A stretch of 64,000 nucleotides of DNA from Monarcha castaneiventris obscurior (lineage: Eukaryota > Chordata > Aves > Passeriformes > Monarchidae): contig JAMPIT010000856.1 in the NCBI GenBank assembly GCA_026261815.1, positions 13,360,001 to 13,424,000 of the forward strand. The letters run 5' to 3'. The position numbers and the translations under genes are program-made. Below, piece by piece: positions 1-13,900 of the stretch (within the stretch, counting starts at the first letter, position 1; the number at the start of each line of letters is the position of its first letter). Under the pieces are notes generated by a model. It did no database searches and had not been told where the DNA came from. It was given only the letters and a program-made list of their open reading frames with translations.

Positions 1-362
1 TTCTTCACCTAAGTAAGGACTCTGTGAAAATGAATTAAGAATTACAGGAGTTGTTTGTAAGTCACAGTAGCACCCTCTCAATATTTATTATTAATTGCAT
101 GTGACATATTGCATAAATCCTGATTTAGCAGAATGTGCACTGCAGCGGAAAACTTCAAACTGGCTGAAAGGAAACGTGACCACAGGCATAGAGTGATTAA
201 AAAGGGAAATTATTATCCAGTGTATCTGCTCTTTTGCCACACCAGGGAACAAGAGAAAGAGAAGCAGGCTGATGCTTCAGAAAAGACATACATATTCACA
301 AGGAATACATAGAGTAGTAGCAACTTCAAGGGAGAATATTTAACAACTTCTGTTTCTTCCAG

Positions 363-2140
363 CTGATGATTCCTTCAACTACAAGTCTTTCTTCTCCACG
401 GTTGGTTTATCCAGCAAAACTCCTGATCAGATAAAGAAAGTTTTTGGAATCCTTGATCAGGACAAGAGTGGTTTCATTGAAGAAGAGGAGCTGCAGTAAG
501 TACTGTTCAGCTGCTCTGTTTCTTTAAACAACGAAACATTTGAACTTGCTTGGTGTCCTAGAAGAAACCCTTGATGTTATTTTAAAAATAAAACACAAAT
601 CCTTGTCTTTCTTTGAATCTGTGTGGAATCCCTCAGATAATAACAGCAGAAGTTACCTTATGGGGCATTTCAGAAACTAAAACTCAAGCACAGCACCCTG
701 TTCTATTTCAGGCTGTTCCTGAAGAATTTCTCTTCAAATGCCAGAGTCCTCACCTCTGCGGAGACCAAGGCTTTTCTGGCTGCAGGGGACACTGATGGTG
801 ATGGCAAAATTGGAGTGGAAGGTAAGCTTTTGGAAAATTCATTAAATTTGTGGTTTAAAATGCACACATTTCGGGCTGCATTTAAACTGGGGCATGAAGA
901 ATACACAGGAGTACTTTGGCCTGATACTTTCTGCCATTGTTTTTATATGAGCAAATACTCCTTTATTTTCATAGTTCTATTCCCATTTGGTCACTGTTGC
1001 AGCAACAGAATATTTAGGCCCATATAGAGCAGAGTCTGGTCTTCCAATGAATGATAACAGCTTTGGGTTAACCCTGCTGGGTCTGAGCCACAGACTCAAT
1101 GTGCCAGATTCTTAAAACGTTCAGAACACCTGAATTTCTCTGAATTTCCATTTCAGCAGTGGATACTCTGCACTTCTGGCCATACAACACTTCTATTTTT
1201 AAACACACTCTCTACCTAAAGAAACTTATTTCTTCATCTTCCGCCATCAAACATTGGCCAATATTTCTGAGTGCTTAATGCACTAATGTAAAATACAAAT
1301 GGTATTGTTTCTCAAGGCTGCAACTGCTGCGGTGCAGCACAGGATTTTGTGCTGGAAAATCATCTGATAAGTGCACATTTCACCGGGCAGTCCTTCAAGA
1401 AACTCAGTCGAACTCCTGAAGAAAACCTCAGGGATGATGTGAACCAGACAGCATATTTCTTTTAGAAACTGCAGCACAGAAAAATAGGACATTATGCATC
1501 ATGTATTAGAGATGAAGTCACTGAAAACAGGGCTGTCTCAGCTGAACTAGGACAGGTGGCAATAACTCCAACAGACACACGTGCTAATCTTAGCCAGATT
1601 TGGGAGGAGAGAGAGATACACTGTTGGAGGAATTTGCTTTAGCAGCAGCTTTTGTAGCTTCTGTTTATGAGCCCCAAATAGGGCATTATATTATGCAGAT
1701 CTTGCCCTTAACCATTGAATCTCCCATTCTGGAATTATTTCACTACTGATATTTTTTTATTTGGAACAACAAAACCAAAAAAATTTCTTCTCACTGAGAG
1801 CTACAGGCTTTTCTTCCTTGGCTATTATCAGAGTTTGTAATGAGGTAAAGATAGTTTACCTTTAAGTCAGGATTTCCTACAAATACAAATTTACAGACAC
1901 ACTCCTCCTCTCTGCACTTACTCTTTTTAAGGAGTGAAAAATCTGTTACGCCCCCAGAATCTCAGTTTAGCAGTAGCTTGTGCTGTGTTATAATAACTTT
2001 GGGAGCCCTCAATGCCTAGGAGTTTTAGTCATTTTTATCTATCTTTCTTAAGATGTCAAAAAAACCACTTTCCACAAGTTTATTCCCTGCTTTTCTCACT
2101 TTCTTCCTTGACAGAATTCCAGTCTCTGGTGAAGGCATAA
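363..2140 (+). CDS. ATH: Avian thymic hormone (thymic beta-parvalbumin), 3' three coding exons; 5' end outside window
   Basis: EF-hand calcium-binding protein of the parvalbumin family, a small cytosolic Ca2+ buffer that in chicken is also described as a thymic factor. Coding exons are 363-495, 712-821 and 2115-2140 (TAA at 2138-2140), each flanked by AG and GT; the first coding exon (about 20 residues) lies left of base 1. The visible 89 residues contain the AB-domain start [11 protein letters not shown], a canonical CD loop ([12 protein letters not shown]) and EF loop ([12 protein letters not shown]), and end in EFQSLVKA. All Ca-ligand positions (1, 3, 5, 7, 9, 12) are intact. I recognise it from its near identity to remembered chicken ATH. 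The next two genes downstream share its exon lengths and phases, so it is one of three tandem copies. Confidence is high for family and good for the ATH assignment. Confidence 0.93.
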
Positions 2141-2743
2141 ACAGCATCAGACCAAAGGAACCTTGGACTGACTCTGCCAATTACCTCGTCCAACAGGCAC
2201 TTCGCACTCAGCATGTGTTTGTACATTTTTATATTGTTTCAGGCATTAACAGTTCCCCACACATGAAGTTCACACACCTGATTGCTGAGAAATCTTGCAA
2301 TGTTTTGGTCACATGGCATTGTTACATTTCCATTGTAAAGAAGGCACTTTGTGATTTTCAACCATTGATAATGTTGAAATTGTGGCTGGGAGAAGGGAGA
2401 AAAAATTAAAAAATCAACCAAACCAAAAGATCCTTTGGGGAAAAAGCTGCTTTTAAAATTTTGTTTAAGTTCTCCATCATCATACTTGAGCATGCTGACT
2501 CATCAGACACAGTTTTGATAATCTTAAACCATATGATATCTTCTAAGGCTTAATTGTACTGATTTAACTGAGGTTTATTTCTGATTAATTCTCTGATACT
2601 TGAGGAAAAGCAATGCTAACAAGACAGCTAAAAATAATTCATATTAAGTCCCAACCCTGTGAATTTGAGAAAAAAAATTAAGACATTTAGAGGAGTTCAC
2701 ACATAGCTCAAAGCACAGAATAAGTTTGTGGGTAATTTTACAA

Positions 2744-2749
2744 AATAAA
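2744..2749 (+). terminator. ATH: Candidate polyadenylation signal of ATH
   Basis: This is an AATAAA hexamer about 600 bp after the ATH stop codon. Position and strand fit a long 3' UTR, but the hexamer alone is weak evidence in AT-rich DNA. Confidence 0.4.
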
Positions 2750-5700
2750 GTAGTAGATTACAGTGTAATGGTATTTTCAGAAAGTGTTTATGGCCTAAAA
2801 TGTGACTCTCCCTTAAGAAGATTTATCTTTCATGAAATCTAAGGCAGCTGTGAGATAGAGGAGAAGGGTCTAATCCTACTCTGACACTGCCACAAGTCAT
2901 GGTCCCCTGACAACCTGGGCCACAGGCCTGGAGGTTTTTCCATGAATCATGAGCCTGTTGCTTATTGTCTCTTAACATGTACGAAACAAAAATACTTGGC
3001 CACATCTGTGAATTTCTGTGTTTCCTACAGATGAAACTACAGCCAATCTTGCTGTTTGATTACCCTAAGCTGTTACATTGTTAAATTACGGCCATTACTC
3101 AACTCTGTCATTTATTGTATGAATTATCATATATCATATATCATCTATGTGCCATAATACCTGCAGTTTTCTTCAGTCTGAAAACTAAGAACTAGTCTTC
3201 CCTTCGATAAGCATCTTACAGGATTTAGAGTTGGTTATAGCATTGTCCTCATCAGTAGACAAAGTAAATTATGTTCATGGCTAAATGCAGACAGCAGCCG
3301 TCTGAGTGGATGTTGTGCATTTCTGGCTGAGTGTGTCAGAAATCTCCCCACCAAGATTTAGCTCTTTCCTGCCCCGTGTGCTGTGCTGTGGCTCCAGCTC
3401 ACAAGCAGACTGTCGTTTTAATACTCCTCACTGAAACTGAATGGTAATTATGATTTGGCAGCTGTTTTGAAGAAGAGCAGAAACAAAGCCTTCTGGAACT
3501 TTTATGTAACATCCAGTGTTGGCATTTCCATGAATTGCAAGATGATTATGTGAGGCAAGCACAGCTCCCTCATTTCCCAGGCATGTAAGAGAGCTGGTGA
3601 ACAGATTTAAGATGGCTAATGCAAAAAGAGGAATTCTAGCAATCAGACTCACTGAAGCCTTGGCAGAATTATAATGATTATAAATCCTAATTCTATCCCC
3701 ACTGCCTTTGATGTTAAATCTCGGCTTAAATTATAGCTGCTGTTAATTGCAGCACTGAAATATTTTGCATAATGATGAGACTCTGTTGGTTCCTTTCACC
3801 TTAATTATTTCCCTGCTGAAGAAAAAACCTGGGGCTACCCGAATGTGCAGCAATATCCAGATGTAATATATACATTAGCTCTTCACACTGCTGATCACTC
3901 AACTATCCTGTCACTGACTCACAAGCAGATGGCACATACAGCACCAGAAGTGCCAGACCTGACACAGCATTCCTTGCACCTCTGAGAGTCTCATGTGGAA
4001 TGCAAGTAATGCAAGACTGCACAGTGGCCCATCCTGTATTTCAGAGATGCAGAACAACTGCACATCACTGCCTTGTGCTACCTCAGGGGGATGAAGCACT
4101 CCCAAGAATCAGGAAATCCTTGTGTAAGCTGCAACTTCACCTATGCTTAAAAGAAAATCTGTTCTTCTTAAATAGTGACTTGTAGCAAGAAGACGTGTTT
4201 CAAATCTTATTAAAATCATCCAGCCATTTCACTAGAAGGAATTATAACAAAACTCCAAGAAGCCCCCAATTAAAAAAAAAAGCCCACACGCTTCAGCAAA
4301 AATACCACCTACCCTCTGTTAAGGTTTCTGTGGGCATTAGGATCCATATTTTAGATCCACATTTTAACCAAACTAAAGGAAACAAATTCAAAAAATGTCA
4401 AGTTTTCTGGGAAGGTTCATTTTAATTAACTTCAGTCTGGGGCAGCCTTTTTTCAGGGAATATCATGGAGAGCTCTCTGAACGTGACAACACCATCATGC
4501 TAGAGAAAAACTTTGGTTGCAGGATGTCTGCATGAATGCCAACTGAAGTAGCAAAGAGACACACGGTTGGTATCACAATGTTACCTTAATTAAGGTACAG
4601 AATCAGAGACTAATTCCTGATAGAAAGGTTCTCTGGAGGTCTCTGGTCCAATCACTCCCTCAGAAGGGCACATTGCTCTAAGATGAGTTTGTGTATCTTC
4701 AAGGACAGAGGTTCTAAGTAAGGATTAAATCTTCTGCATCAAGCTCTCACGAATGAATTACACAAATAAAACACTGCTGAGTACACAGTTGAAAACTAAA
4801 ATTCTGTTAGAAATTGTTTATGCTACATCAAATCAGAAAGAATCCAACAACCCCTGTTATTTTCACACTGATCATCTGCTCTCAGGTTTAGAGTAAGACC
4901 ATCCTACTCCCTACAATACTCAGTATAAGACTGCTTCATAATTCCCAGCATAAAGGGGATATGGCTTATGTGTTTTATGTTCACTTAGGACAATTAAAGA
5001 GCAACCCAAATTGTGAGTGGTAGATCTGAATTCCACTAGGCCCAAAGACTGTGAATTCTCAGACACCTCAGTCCCTTGATCACCCTGTGTGAGCAGTTTA
5101 ATCTCTAATCCTCCCTATAGTTCTTATGAAATGAAGACGTACTATGATCCCTTCGAGCAGGAACAAAACACAAAGAAATTGATTGCCCTACACGAGCTCT
5201 TAGAAAAAGGACACAGAGGGCCAGGGTCAGGATCCCAAAACAACCTAGTGCTCTAGCCACTGAATTCACCACCTCTCTTAGACCAAAATTTTGGGTTGTC
5301 CTGAAAGAGGAGCAGAACCAAGCATGAGATAAAACCTCCTGGTCTTTAGTGGAAGCTGGCTGCCCCCTAACTTCATATTCCTCTGGAAATCCCAATCCAA
5401 AAGCCATTTGTATACTTGAGATTCAATTTCAGCTATCCAACTGTTTGAAATCTCAGTCATCTTCTAACAAGTAGAGAGCACAGAAAGGGCAAGGGGATGT
5501 CAGAACATTCATTGCACACGTAGACTGGTACAGTTTCTTCTCTGAGTTAGCAGCCAGCCCATGTGGAAAATCTTTGATGCAGCATCATCAGAGGCGCCTG
5601 GAGCTCTTCACACAAACAGTGTGGGCAGAGGGGGCCAAGGCTGGATTAATTTCCTGGAATGGGTTACTGAAATAGATACATCTTGATTAAGTCCCTGAAC

Positions 5701-7916
5701 AGACACGTACCTAATATTTTCGTGCTTAATTTTTCATGTATTTTAAAACATTTTAATAAGAGGATACTGTGGAATATGAACTAAAGTGTTCACATTTTAC
5801 AAAACCTAATTTCCACATTAGTTTTGATTGTAAGCACAGAAAGATAGCATTTTTTTGGTCTGGACTTTCTGGTACATTTTCAGTACCAAAGGTCTATAGA
5901 GCACATCAGCAGCTGATATATGGCTGCTCCAGAACTTCTGATTTGTTGGTCAGCATGTCCTACAGTCATGAAAACAAGAAAATGAGTTTTGTGTATCAAG
6001 CTTCAGAAGAGAAAATCAGACCATCACTCCAGTTACAACAGAAAAAGAAGGTACCCTTAGACAATGCCTTTCCCTGCAGGTTCAAAGGGATTATTGACCC
6101 TACATTCAAAGGGGAACTTCTGTCCAAGTAGAATATGCAAATACTTGACTCAAAGGGAATCACATCTGCTCCATCACAATGACATATTAATCATTTAATA
6201 GACTGTAAAAAGGCTGTATTTTCTAGACACTGACTTCCTGCTTTAAATCTCAGGCTTCCAGAACAAATTGATTTAATATTTGCAATTATCTCCAAAATGG
6301 ACTGTAAAATTTAGCCAATATAAAAATAAACACAGTAAACCTTGTTTTTGTTAGACAGATAAAATAACCTGCTCTTCTAAATCATCATGCAAGGAAAGCC
6401 CTTGGGAATTATCTCAGATTTTTCAGTTTAGTCTGTTTATATTCCTGTTCTTTCAAGGGATTTGGTAGACTAGATTTTTTTTCTTTTAAATACCTGTTCC
6501 TTCCTCTCTCCCCCTCTGATGAACACCCTCCGGTCATCCTGTTCCCATCCTGGTCCGCAGTTTTCCCTCACCCGCGGTCCCTCAGCGCTCTCACACCGGA
6601 CTTGCCTGTCTTTGGTGCCACCTTCGGGCAAGCGCTGGTTTGCCACAGAAATACTCCAAAACTCTTCTCTGTAAATGCTTTGTAATCTCAGTGTGGGGTC
6701 CTCACAAGGATTACTTCTTGAATGCTCAGTAATTCCCATACAATTATCAGATTGTCTCTGATGCCAGGCCAGACTCTTGATTATTTCCTAGTAACCTGAG
6801 CCAAAGGCAAAGCTAGATTCCCAATGGGAAAACTGAATCATCTAATTTAGCTATCCCACCTGTTTGGGATAAAATGCCTTTAAAAATAACTTGTTCAGTT
6901 GATCTTATATCGTCCAGAAAAGTTAGTTTTCAGAATTTTCAATTTACCACACAGCAGTTTAGAATAACATAGTCAACACTCCTCTTAAAAATTCTTCTCT
7001 TGAAGAAATCAAGGGGAACCAAGATAGATGAGGTTTTGTCTGTATTTTCATGTACATAATTTTTGAAAGACAGCAGCTTTATGCTATAGTGATTAGAGGA
7101 CAGGCTTCATTTTAAATGCTCTCATCACTCAAGTGTTATTTAAACCTAAGCAATACTCCAGCCATGTTTACATAAGTGTCAGAGTGAAATGTTCTCCCAA
7201 TGGCTTTTTACACCAGTGGACAATTTCAACTATTCTCAACGCCATTAAGTTCCACTAAATTTCATGAGGTAACTGAGTGGGGGTCCCTATTAGTATCCAC
7301 CAACAGAAAAGCTGCAGTTTGGTCTTAGCTGCAGTTTGAGACCTTACAGAAGTTTATTTTTTCAGCACGGCAAGGAAGAACCAAATATCACTGATTTCTT
7401 TGCTCTGTTTCCCTCCTGGCCATAACTGATTCACCCTCCTGCATCCTGCTGAACAACTGACAATCTTCCTTCTATAAATGGGCACATTTACTAGGGTGAT
7501 ATAAAAATGTGCACCATGCAATTAATTAATGCTGAGCAAATGCTGTCAAGATTAGACTTTTAAAGCTAACCAAAGTTATATAACAGCTTATTAAAAGTAC
7601 TTTGGGCTGAAGAAGTTTTGTCTTTGAGCTTGTACTTGTATATCAGATATATCTCTTACAAATGTATCAGTATTAGTATGTTTTGAAGACTAGTAGGGCA
7701 ACTGCAGGAGTAGTGTTTCATGGGTAATTCATATCAGGGTTGAGCCCTTAAAAGTCAAAGTCTGCTATGAAGAAGTCCATTTCCTGCTATCATTAAGCAC
7801 TTAAAAATGTATGTAGTTTTTCATTTATACATAAAAAACAATTCATTTCACTAAAATAGGTGCAAGCTGAGAGGAGTTACTGCATATGGCACTAAACCTT
7901 ACCTATTCCTTTGGGA
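2750..7916. other. Intergenic DNA between ATH and the second parvalbumin gene
   Basis: AT-rich sequence with only short, unsupported open frames and no splice-flanked exon pattern that I could defend. It holds one degraded CR1 fragment (entry at 4610-4730). A short GC-richer patch lies at about 6490-6620. I see no other structure. Confidence 0.6.
4610..4730 (-). mobile_element. Degraded CR1 LINE 3' fragment
   Basis: The text around 4621-4660 (gaaaggttctctggaggtct, then gtccaatcactccctcagaa) resembles the 3' UTR of avian CR1 elements read in reverse complement. It is old and diverged, with no coding potential. The boundaries are approximate. Confidence 0.5.
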
Positions 7917-8151
7917 TATAAATATCAATCTGATTAGCTAGCAGGTCTTGTCAGCCACAGTAACTTATCCCCTGGGGTATCTGAGCCATCACGTGGCTCT
8001 AGGACTTCTGTAACAGGTCAAGAGGACTTAACTAAGGTCTGTATAAGTCCTTCTCTATGTCATATGAAAAACTATTAAGTCAAGAGGACTCTGCACATCT
8101 TTTACCTGACAGTATTTTCTGTTCTTGGCTTGGGGAAAACTAAGTGGCCAG
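7917..8151 (+). promoter_or_regulatory. TATA-type promoter and probable noncoding first exon of the second parvalbumin gene
   Basis: A perfect TATAAATA lies at 7917-7924. About 230 bp downstream is a consensus splice donor, CCAG|GTGAGT, with the exon ending at 8151. The coding exon at 8503 begins right after an AG acceptor and before its ATG, so a noncoding upstream exon is required. Transcription would start near 7945-7950. An E-box CACGTG sits at 7990-7995 inside the presumed 5' UTR, within a small inverted repeat (gagcca...tggctc). The pairing of this TATA with this donor is inferred. Confidence 0.5.
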
Positions 8152-8512
8152 GTGAGTTCAATCTTTCCTCTGGAGCTTTAGAAGACATCACAATAATTAA
8201 CACAAAAAATTCATGGAAAAACCAAAGATGCCCAAATGCTGGGCAGTTCTGTAAATACATTTGGCTTTGTCCTCAGCTTGTGCACCTGAAAACTTAACTA
8301 AAACACCAGGGACTCAGATGCACAATGTGTGTCTGAACTAAAGGATGGAGCAGCTGGCTCCTGCAGGGCAGCTCCCCTGCCCTGCCCTGGGACCTGGGCT
8401 CACCTGCCCCCTTATGAGACCTGGCTCCCCTTGGGGCCAGCTCCACAGCTGAGAAAGCAGGAGCAGTGGCAACTCCACCCAACAGTATTTTTCATTTTGC
8501 AGTAGTCTTGAT

Positions 8513-10624
8513 ATGGCTCTTTCCAGTATCCTGACAGAAGCTGAAATTGCTGCTGGTCTACAGAGCTGCCAAGGTAATATTTATGTTTTAAATTTGGGTT
8601 TTCAGTTTATTTATCAAATTCCCCTGTCCTTGCTACCCCAAAGTCCCAATTCCAATGGAGACAGAAAATGCTTTCTTACTTAATGCAAGGTAATGGAACA
8701 GATGCGAGTTTTACTCTTGGCCAGCCAAGGTACAGGCACCCATCATCATTTGTGCATTGCAGCAATTTTAAGGATGAAGAAATCCAAAGGCTGAAATCCC
8801 ACAGCAGAAATCCTGTTTCTCCAGAGAAACTGCTGATTTCAATACAAGCACCATATTTATCATCATGTTCTTCAAATGTCTTTCAGTGAAGTATCAATTT
8901 ACATGGGTATGTTCCTGCATGCTGAAGACCACAGTCATTACTTCATTATCTTCCTAGGTGTGAGACATCATTGATGGAAAAATCCCATTGGTCTGATATA
9001 AACTCAGGAAAATCCAATACTGTTACTTGGGATTTGTAATTACCCTCACTGTACTGCAGAATAGTTTGCTGCTTTTTGATCAAGAAGCTGATTTTTTTTT
9101 TTGTTCCAGATTTTTGACTACTTTTCTTCATCTCTTCTTGTTTCCATCTGCTTATTTCAGCTGCTGATTCATTTGATTACAAAACCTTTTTTGTCAAAGT
9201 GGGTCTCAACTCCAAGTCCAAAGACCAAGTTGAAAAAGTCTTTGGAATTCTTGACCAGGACAGGAGTGGCTTTATTGAGGAAGAGGAATTGAAGTAAGTA
9301 AATTAAAAAATTACCAACAGGGTTGTGTTTTATCATCTAAAAATGCATGATAAGATCAGAAATATTCCCCTTCCTCCTGCCTTTTTGCATGGGAGACAAT
9401 CCTGTTTGTGCACCTGTGTGTGAGTGCTGGTGCTGGAGGAGCTGTGAGTCAAATAACAAAGGCAAGGCTGGATCACAATGGGAAAACTCTCTGACAGCAC
9501 TGAAAATACTCATTTCAGGTAGCAATAACTGACAGACTGTGAAGATAAAAATAGCAGTTCTGCTACAGCTGCTTTTTAGTATTATAAGATTTTTTACCAG
9601 ACTGAATTCAAAGGGCCATTTTTCTCTCATCTTTCTTCCTGTCACATGAATTCTACCTTCCAGATCACATTCATCTGACTTTGAAGTTAAAATTAAGGTT
9701 AGAGAAATTCTTGCTGCTAAGACTCTGCATCTTAGGAGAAAGAAGCAAGATAACAAGGGAGGGAAGATGAATTCCACCACTACAGAGTCAGTGTTAATTT
9801 TGCCTTTTTAATCCAATGAAACCAAGATGTCACCAAGGATTTTTACAGGTAGTGATGCAGCATCCTCTGACTTCCTTACCCTCACTCTCAATGAAGTTAG
9901 AGGAAGTTTTGCCATTAAAATAGTTCTCAATAATTGAATTATGCCTGAAATTTTACAGCTATTACCAATCCATGCCCTGAACACGTTCAGTACTATGCCT
10001 CACTCATTTGTTCTCTCACCTTTAACAGACTTTTCCTGAAGAATTTCTCAGCCAGTGCCAGAGCTTTGACTGATGCTGAGACCAAGGCATTCCTGGCAGC
10101 AGGGGACAGTGATGGAGATGGTAAAATTGGAGTGGATGGTAAGACTGCCCTTATTAAAAGGCTTTGAGACTTGCTAAAGGCAGCTCTAGGCAGCTGCCCT
10201 GCTCCATGTATTGGATGTTCTGGATCTGATTTTGAGGTGCTCAGATCTGCTTTGTATTATAGAGAGACTCTAACAGGAACTGACCTCTATTATGCCCCTG
10301 GCTAAAGTTTTCAGTCCCTTTTCTCATCTGTGGAGATTTTTTCAGGACTGGAACCTAAATTCAATCTATAATTTCACTGCTTTTTGCTAATGAACTATGA
10401 TACGTGACACTTAAATGCAACACTTCCTTTGCCTTAAGTATCTATTGTTATGAATACACAACGAGCTACCTTTAAGGAATGACTATCAGAGGAAGTAGCA
10501 TTAGTTTCCCATTTTAACTCTAAAAATTAAGAAAAATTTTTGACTCTGTGATTACAAATTGAGGTCCCATTTTATTATTCCCTTTTCTTCTTTTTCAGAG
10601 TTTCAAGCACTGGTCAAATCGTAA
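8513..10624 (+). CDS. Second tandem beta-parvalbumin, thymic-hormone-like, complete (109 aa)
   Basis: EF-hand Ca2+ buffer of the parvalbumin family. Coding exons are 8513-8573, 9161-9293, 10029-10138 and 10599-10624 (TAA 10622-10624); the first exon probably begins at 8503 after an AG. The product starts [11 protein letters not shown] and has a complete AB domain ([11 protein letters not shown]), CD loop [12 protein letters not shown] and EF loop [12 protein letters not shown], ending EFQALVKS. All Ca ligands are present, so it should bind two ions. Over the 89 residues that can be compared it matches about 69 in the ATH copy upstream and is clearly less like the oncomodulin copy downstream, so it is an ATH-type duplicate. 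The frame is intact, with no stops or splice-site losses. I do not know an established name for it; it is not muscle parvalbumin. Confidence 0.92.
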
Positions 10625-10989
10625 CCAGCAGTCAAGATAAAGACCAAGATATATGTGCCATGAACAATCTTTCCTATTGCAAACCTACCATTTATTTACA
10701 CATTTTGTACCTTGAAAGGTCATGAACAATTGTTGGCAAGTGGTTTCACATTGCTGGAAAACATCTGAAGCAGTACAAGAACTACTTAAGCCACGCTCCC
10801 AGGTGTTTTAAGCAGAAGGTCTATGCCACTGGGGGACTGAACTGGAATCCACTCTGCTCATCTGAATTTAGGGCATTAAAGATACAAACAAAAATATTAG
10901 GAGGATAAATTAAAAGCATCTCTGCGGGCCATTGAATTGTCAATATTTGCATAAATAGCTAGCATATGTTGTAAAAAAACCCCTGAATT

Positions 10990-10995
10990 AATAAA
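10990..10995 (+). terminator. Candidate polyadenylation signal of the second parvalbumin gene
   Basis: AATAAA lies about 365 bp after the stop codon on the coding strand, a normal 3' UTR length for this family. Confidence 0.55.
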
Positions 10996-13900
10996 ATGTC
11001 CAGGTGTAAAACCTGGCTGTAGTAACTGGTAGCAGTGGTATTTAGTCAAGAGGCATTTTTATATTCCATATGTTTTTCTGTCATTCTTTATGCAGCTGAT
11101 TGTGTTTCAGAGACTAGGTATATTGTAGGACCTTGAAATAATGAAGTCATCAATTTGAGATCAGCTGGATCCAGGGTGAATTTAGATTACTGGAATAGCA
11201 GTACATTCAAAATTCCCCAAGGAATCCCTCACCTTCATGCCCACCCGATGGCACTGTTGTTCCACTGCCGAGAAGTTCAGTGTTCTGTGTGCTCGAATGA
11301 ATTCCAGAGCACTTCTCGTGTCCCACCTGCCACTTCTGCAAAAGGCACTTCAAAAAAACAAGTCCCCAGTGCTCCATAAGAGCAAATGGGGGAATGCTGC
11401 CCAAATAATCAACATTCTGCTGCTTTTCTCCTCAGCACTGAGAATAACATAATGCCCACATCTCACAGGGTTGTAAAATGCCTCAATGCTTGTGAGGAAA
11501 GTATAATAAAATGAAGAGTGCCATAAAAAATTGCTAAGAAATTAATCTTTTTTTCTTTACAGGCAGACTGAAATAGCAAGACAGACAGAAGTTCATCCAT
11601 TTTGTGCACTAGGTTAGAGTTCTGGTTGAAAAGCATGAGTGTGATGATGGCATCACAATTTTGGCACAGTATAAACACACAGAGCAATCAAACTGGGCTA
11701 CAAAAAGGAACTCGTTGCTAATAGTACCTAATGAAACACTGCACTGTATCAGGGTTTTGTCTTAGATACATGACCAAAATAAACACTCAGCCAAACAGCC
11801 TTTTAAAAAATCTGGATGGCTTTGACCATCCCAAATATTACACTTCCAACATAGCTGCTCCTACATACTCTTTTAAAAAATATGGCACTCTTGAAAAGTC
11901 TGTTCTTGGACATAAATCTTGCAAAAACTGGTATGACTGTCTCATACTGTATTTGTTGGAGCTCTTTAAGATGTTTCAATATTTTTCGGATTGAAAATCT
12001 TCGTTTCAAAATTGCCTGCAGATGTTGTTGTGGCTCTGATTGCACAGCATATTTATGATGAGACATTATGGAGAGGGAAGGAAATACCAATACAATACTG
12101 GGGAAATCATCATATTACACAAAGTTGAAGCAATCTACAAGACTTTAATGAATACTCAATAATGTGTTCATACTCTATACATTAGCCAAAAATATATTTC
12201 CATTAACTCTAATTAATTAATCAGGTCCTAATATTGTAGAATTTTCTATAAGAGTGAAAAAAGAATTATCCATCAAGCAAATTGACATTCATTATTTCAA
12301 TGTCATCTCAGGAGAGCGATTAACAAAGGAAATTTTGCAGAATTAATAATGACAGACTGATTGCAAGGCTAAAAGCTCTCATTATTGTCAGAAAATGCTT
12401 TGTGTCTCAGCTGATATCATGTTTTGTGTGTTCCTTGTGCAATGTGGGTCACCCAGACATTTTCAAGAATTGTACCAACATTAATGGCTAAATAAGAGAG
12501 AAAGGCACAGACAGCTCAGATAACTTCTGAGATAGCAGGCAGCTCCTTTATTTAACCACATTTACTTCCACCCTGATTAGCCTGCTAGGCCTACAAATCT
12601 AAGACAATTTCACCACTTACCATTCCATTAAGAACAGTAAAAAATTCATGACAAGGTAAGTCTGGTATCAGCTTCAGTGATCACTCCAGAAAGTTAAGAA
12701 GAGCTTGTGACTAGAGACGTTTTTAGACCTTTCCTTCTTTCAGCATTACCAGTGCTGGAAGTGCTATTTGGTTTCTTTTACCATGGTTCCTTACACTGTG
12801 GGGCACAGCAAAATGCAGCCATGTGCAAAGAGCCTTTGGTAACAGGGTAGTAGCACTGTACTTATCTTTTACGTGTCACAACAGGCAGTAGTAGTCCAGA
12901 CTATTTCACAGCCTTCAACATTAGGGCACAATTATTCCTAAAATACACAGAAACCCTGAGCAATGTAGAGTTTTAAAGATCACTCCCTCTGACACTGTCT
13001 ATAATGCTGACAGCAGACAGAAACGTTAGACAATTACATTTAGGGTCAGAGACAGAAAATTGCATTACTGTGTCACAGAAGAACTTTCAAGTGCTTTTAA
13101 AGACAAACAGATATCAAATGCTGGCAGAGATCTTCCAGGACAGCTTTTTAAGTGAAAAAATATGTTTATCAGACCAGACTCCATGAATCAGTGACTCTAT
13201 TATTCATCTCTGTTGGTCTATTCTGCTGTCACTTTCAAACAGAAATTGAATTCATTCCCACAGAATGATAAGGACATAATTTGAACCAAGGAAAGTTCAC
13301 ATGGTATTTCCCCTAATGTGAGAGAAGTACCTGTTTTCCTTTAGCTCCAGACACACAGGGCTGCAGAATCTATCTTGTATCTTGGGTTCTCTAGTCCAGA
13401 TCTCTGCTCAGTGCTCTGGGTAATATCCTCTACCTGCTGCAGGGAAAGAAACTTTGTCACTGGGGCCTGGCTTTCCTCCTTCATCATAGCAATGCACAGG
13501 ACAAAAAAGTCAAATACTACAGCATGTGCTCAAACTTCTCTGGTAAATATGGTAAAATACTATGGCCCAAGCAACAATTCAAATTAAGGGCTGTAATCAT
13601 TTCTTTATTTCTATATGATTAAAGCATGTGCCTTAAGAGACAGCTTGAAGTGGCAGGATACAATTCATTTTGTTGTAAAGGTCTTTTTCAATGATTATAG
13701 CTGTAAACACACTAAGATTCTCTGCCGTCAGCACTGAGACATCAACACTACTATCAACCACAGAGGTTACTGAGTATCTATTTTAGTTACTTCCAAACTC
13801 ATTACAAAGGCAGAATCTGTTATCCAGGATCATGATACAATTGGCCCTGACACAGCCAGGGCTGAAAGATGGAGTTGTGTGGGTTTGAGAGCAGCTGCTG

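Noticed and set aside
6480..6740. GC-richer patch with an 89-codon - strand frame
   Set aside because: No splice-flanked structure, no recognisable domain and no repeat family I could name.
9337..9780. A 147-codon - strand frame inside the second parvalbumin gene's intron
   Set aside because: No homology signal or conserved motif; it lies in an intron opposite a well-supported gene.
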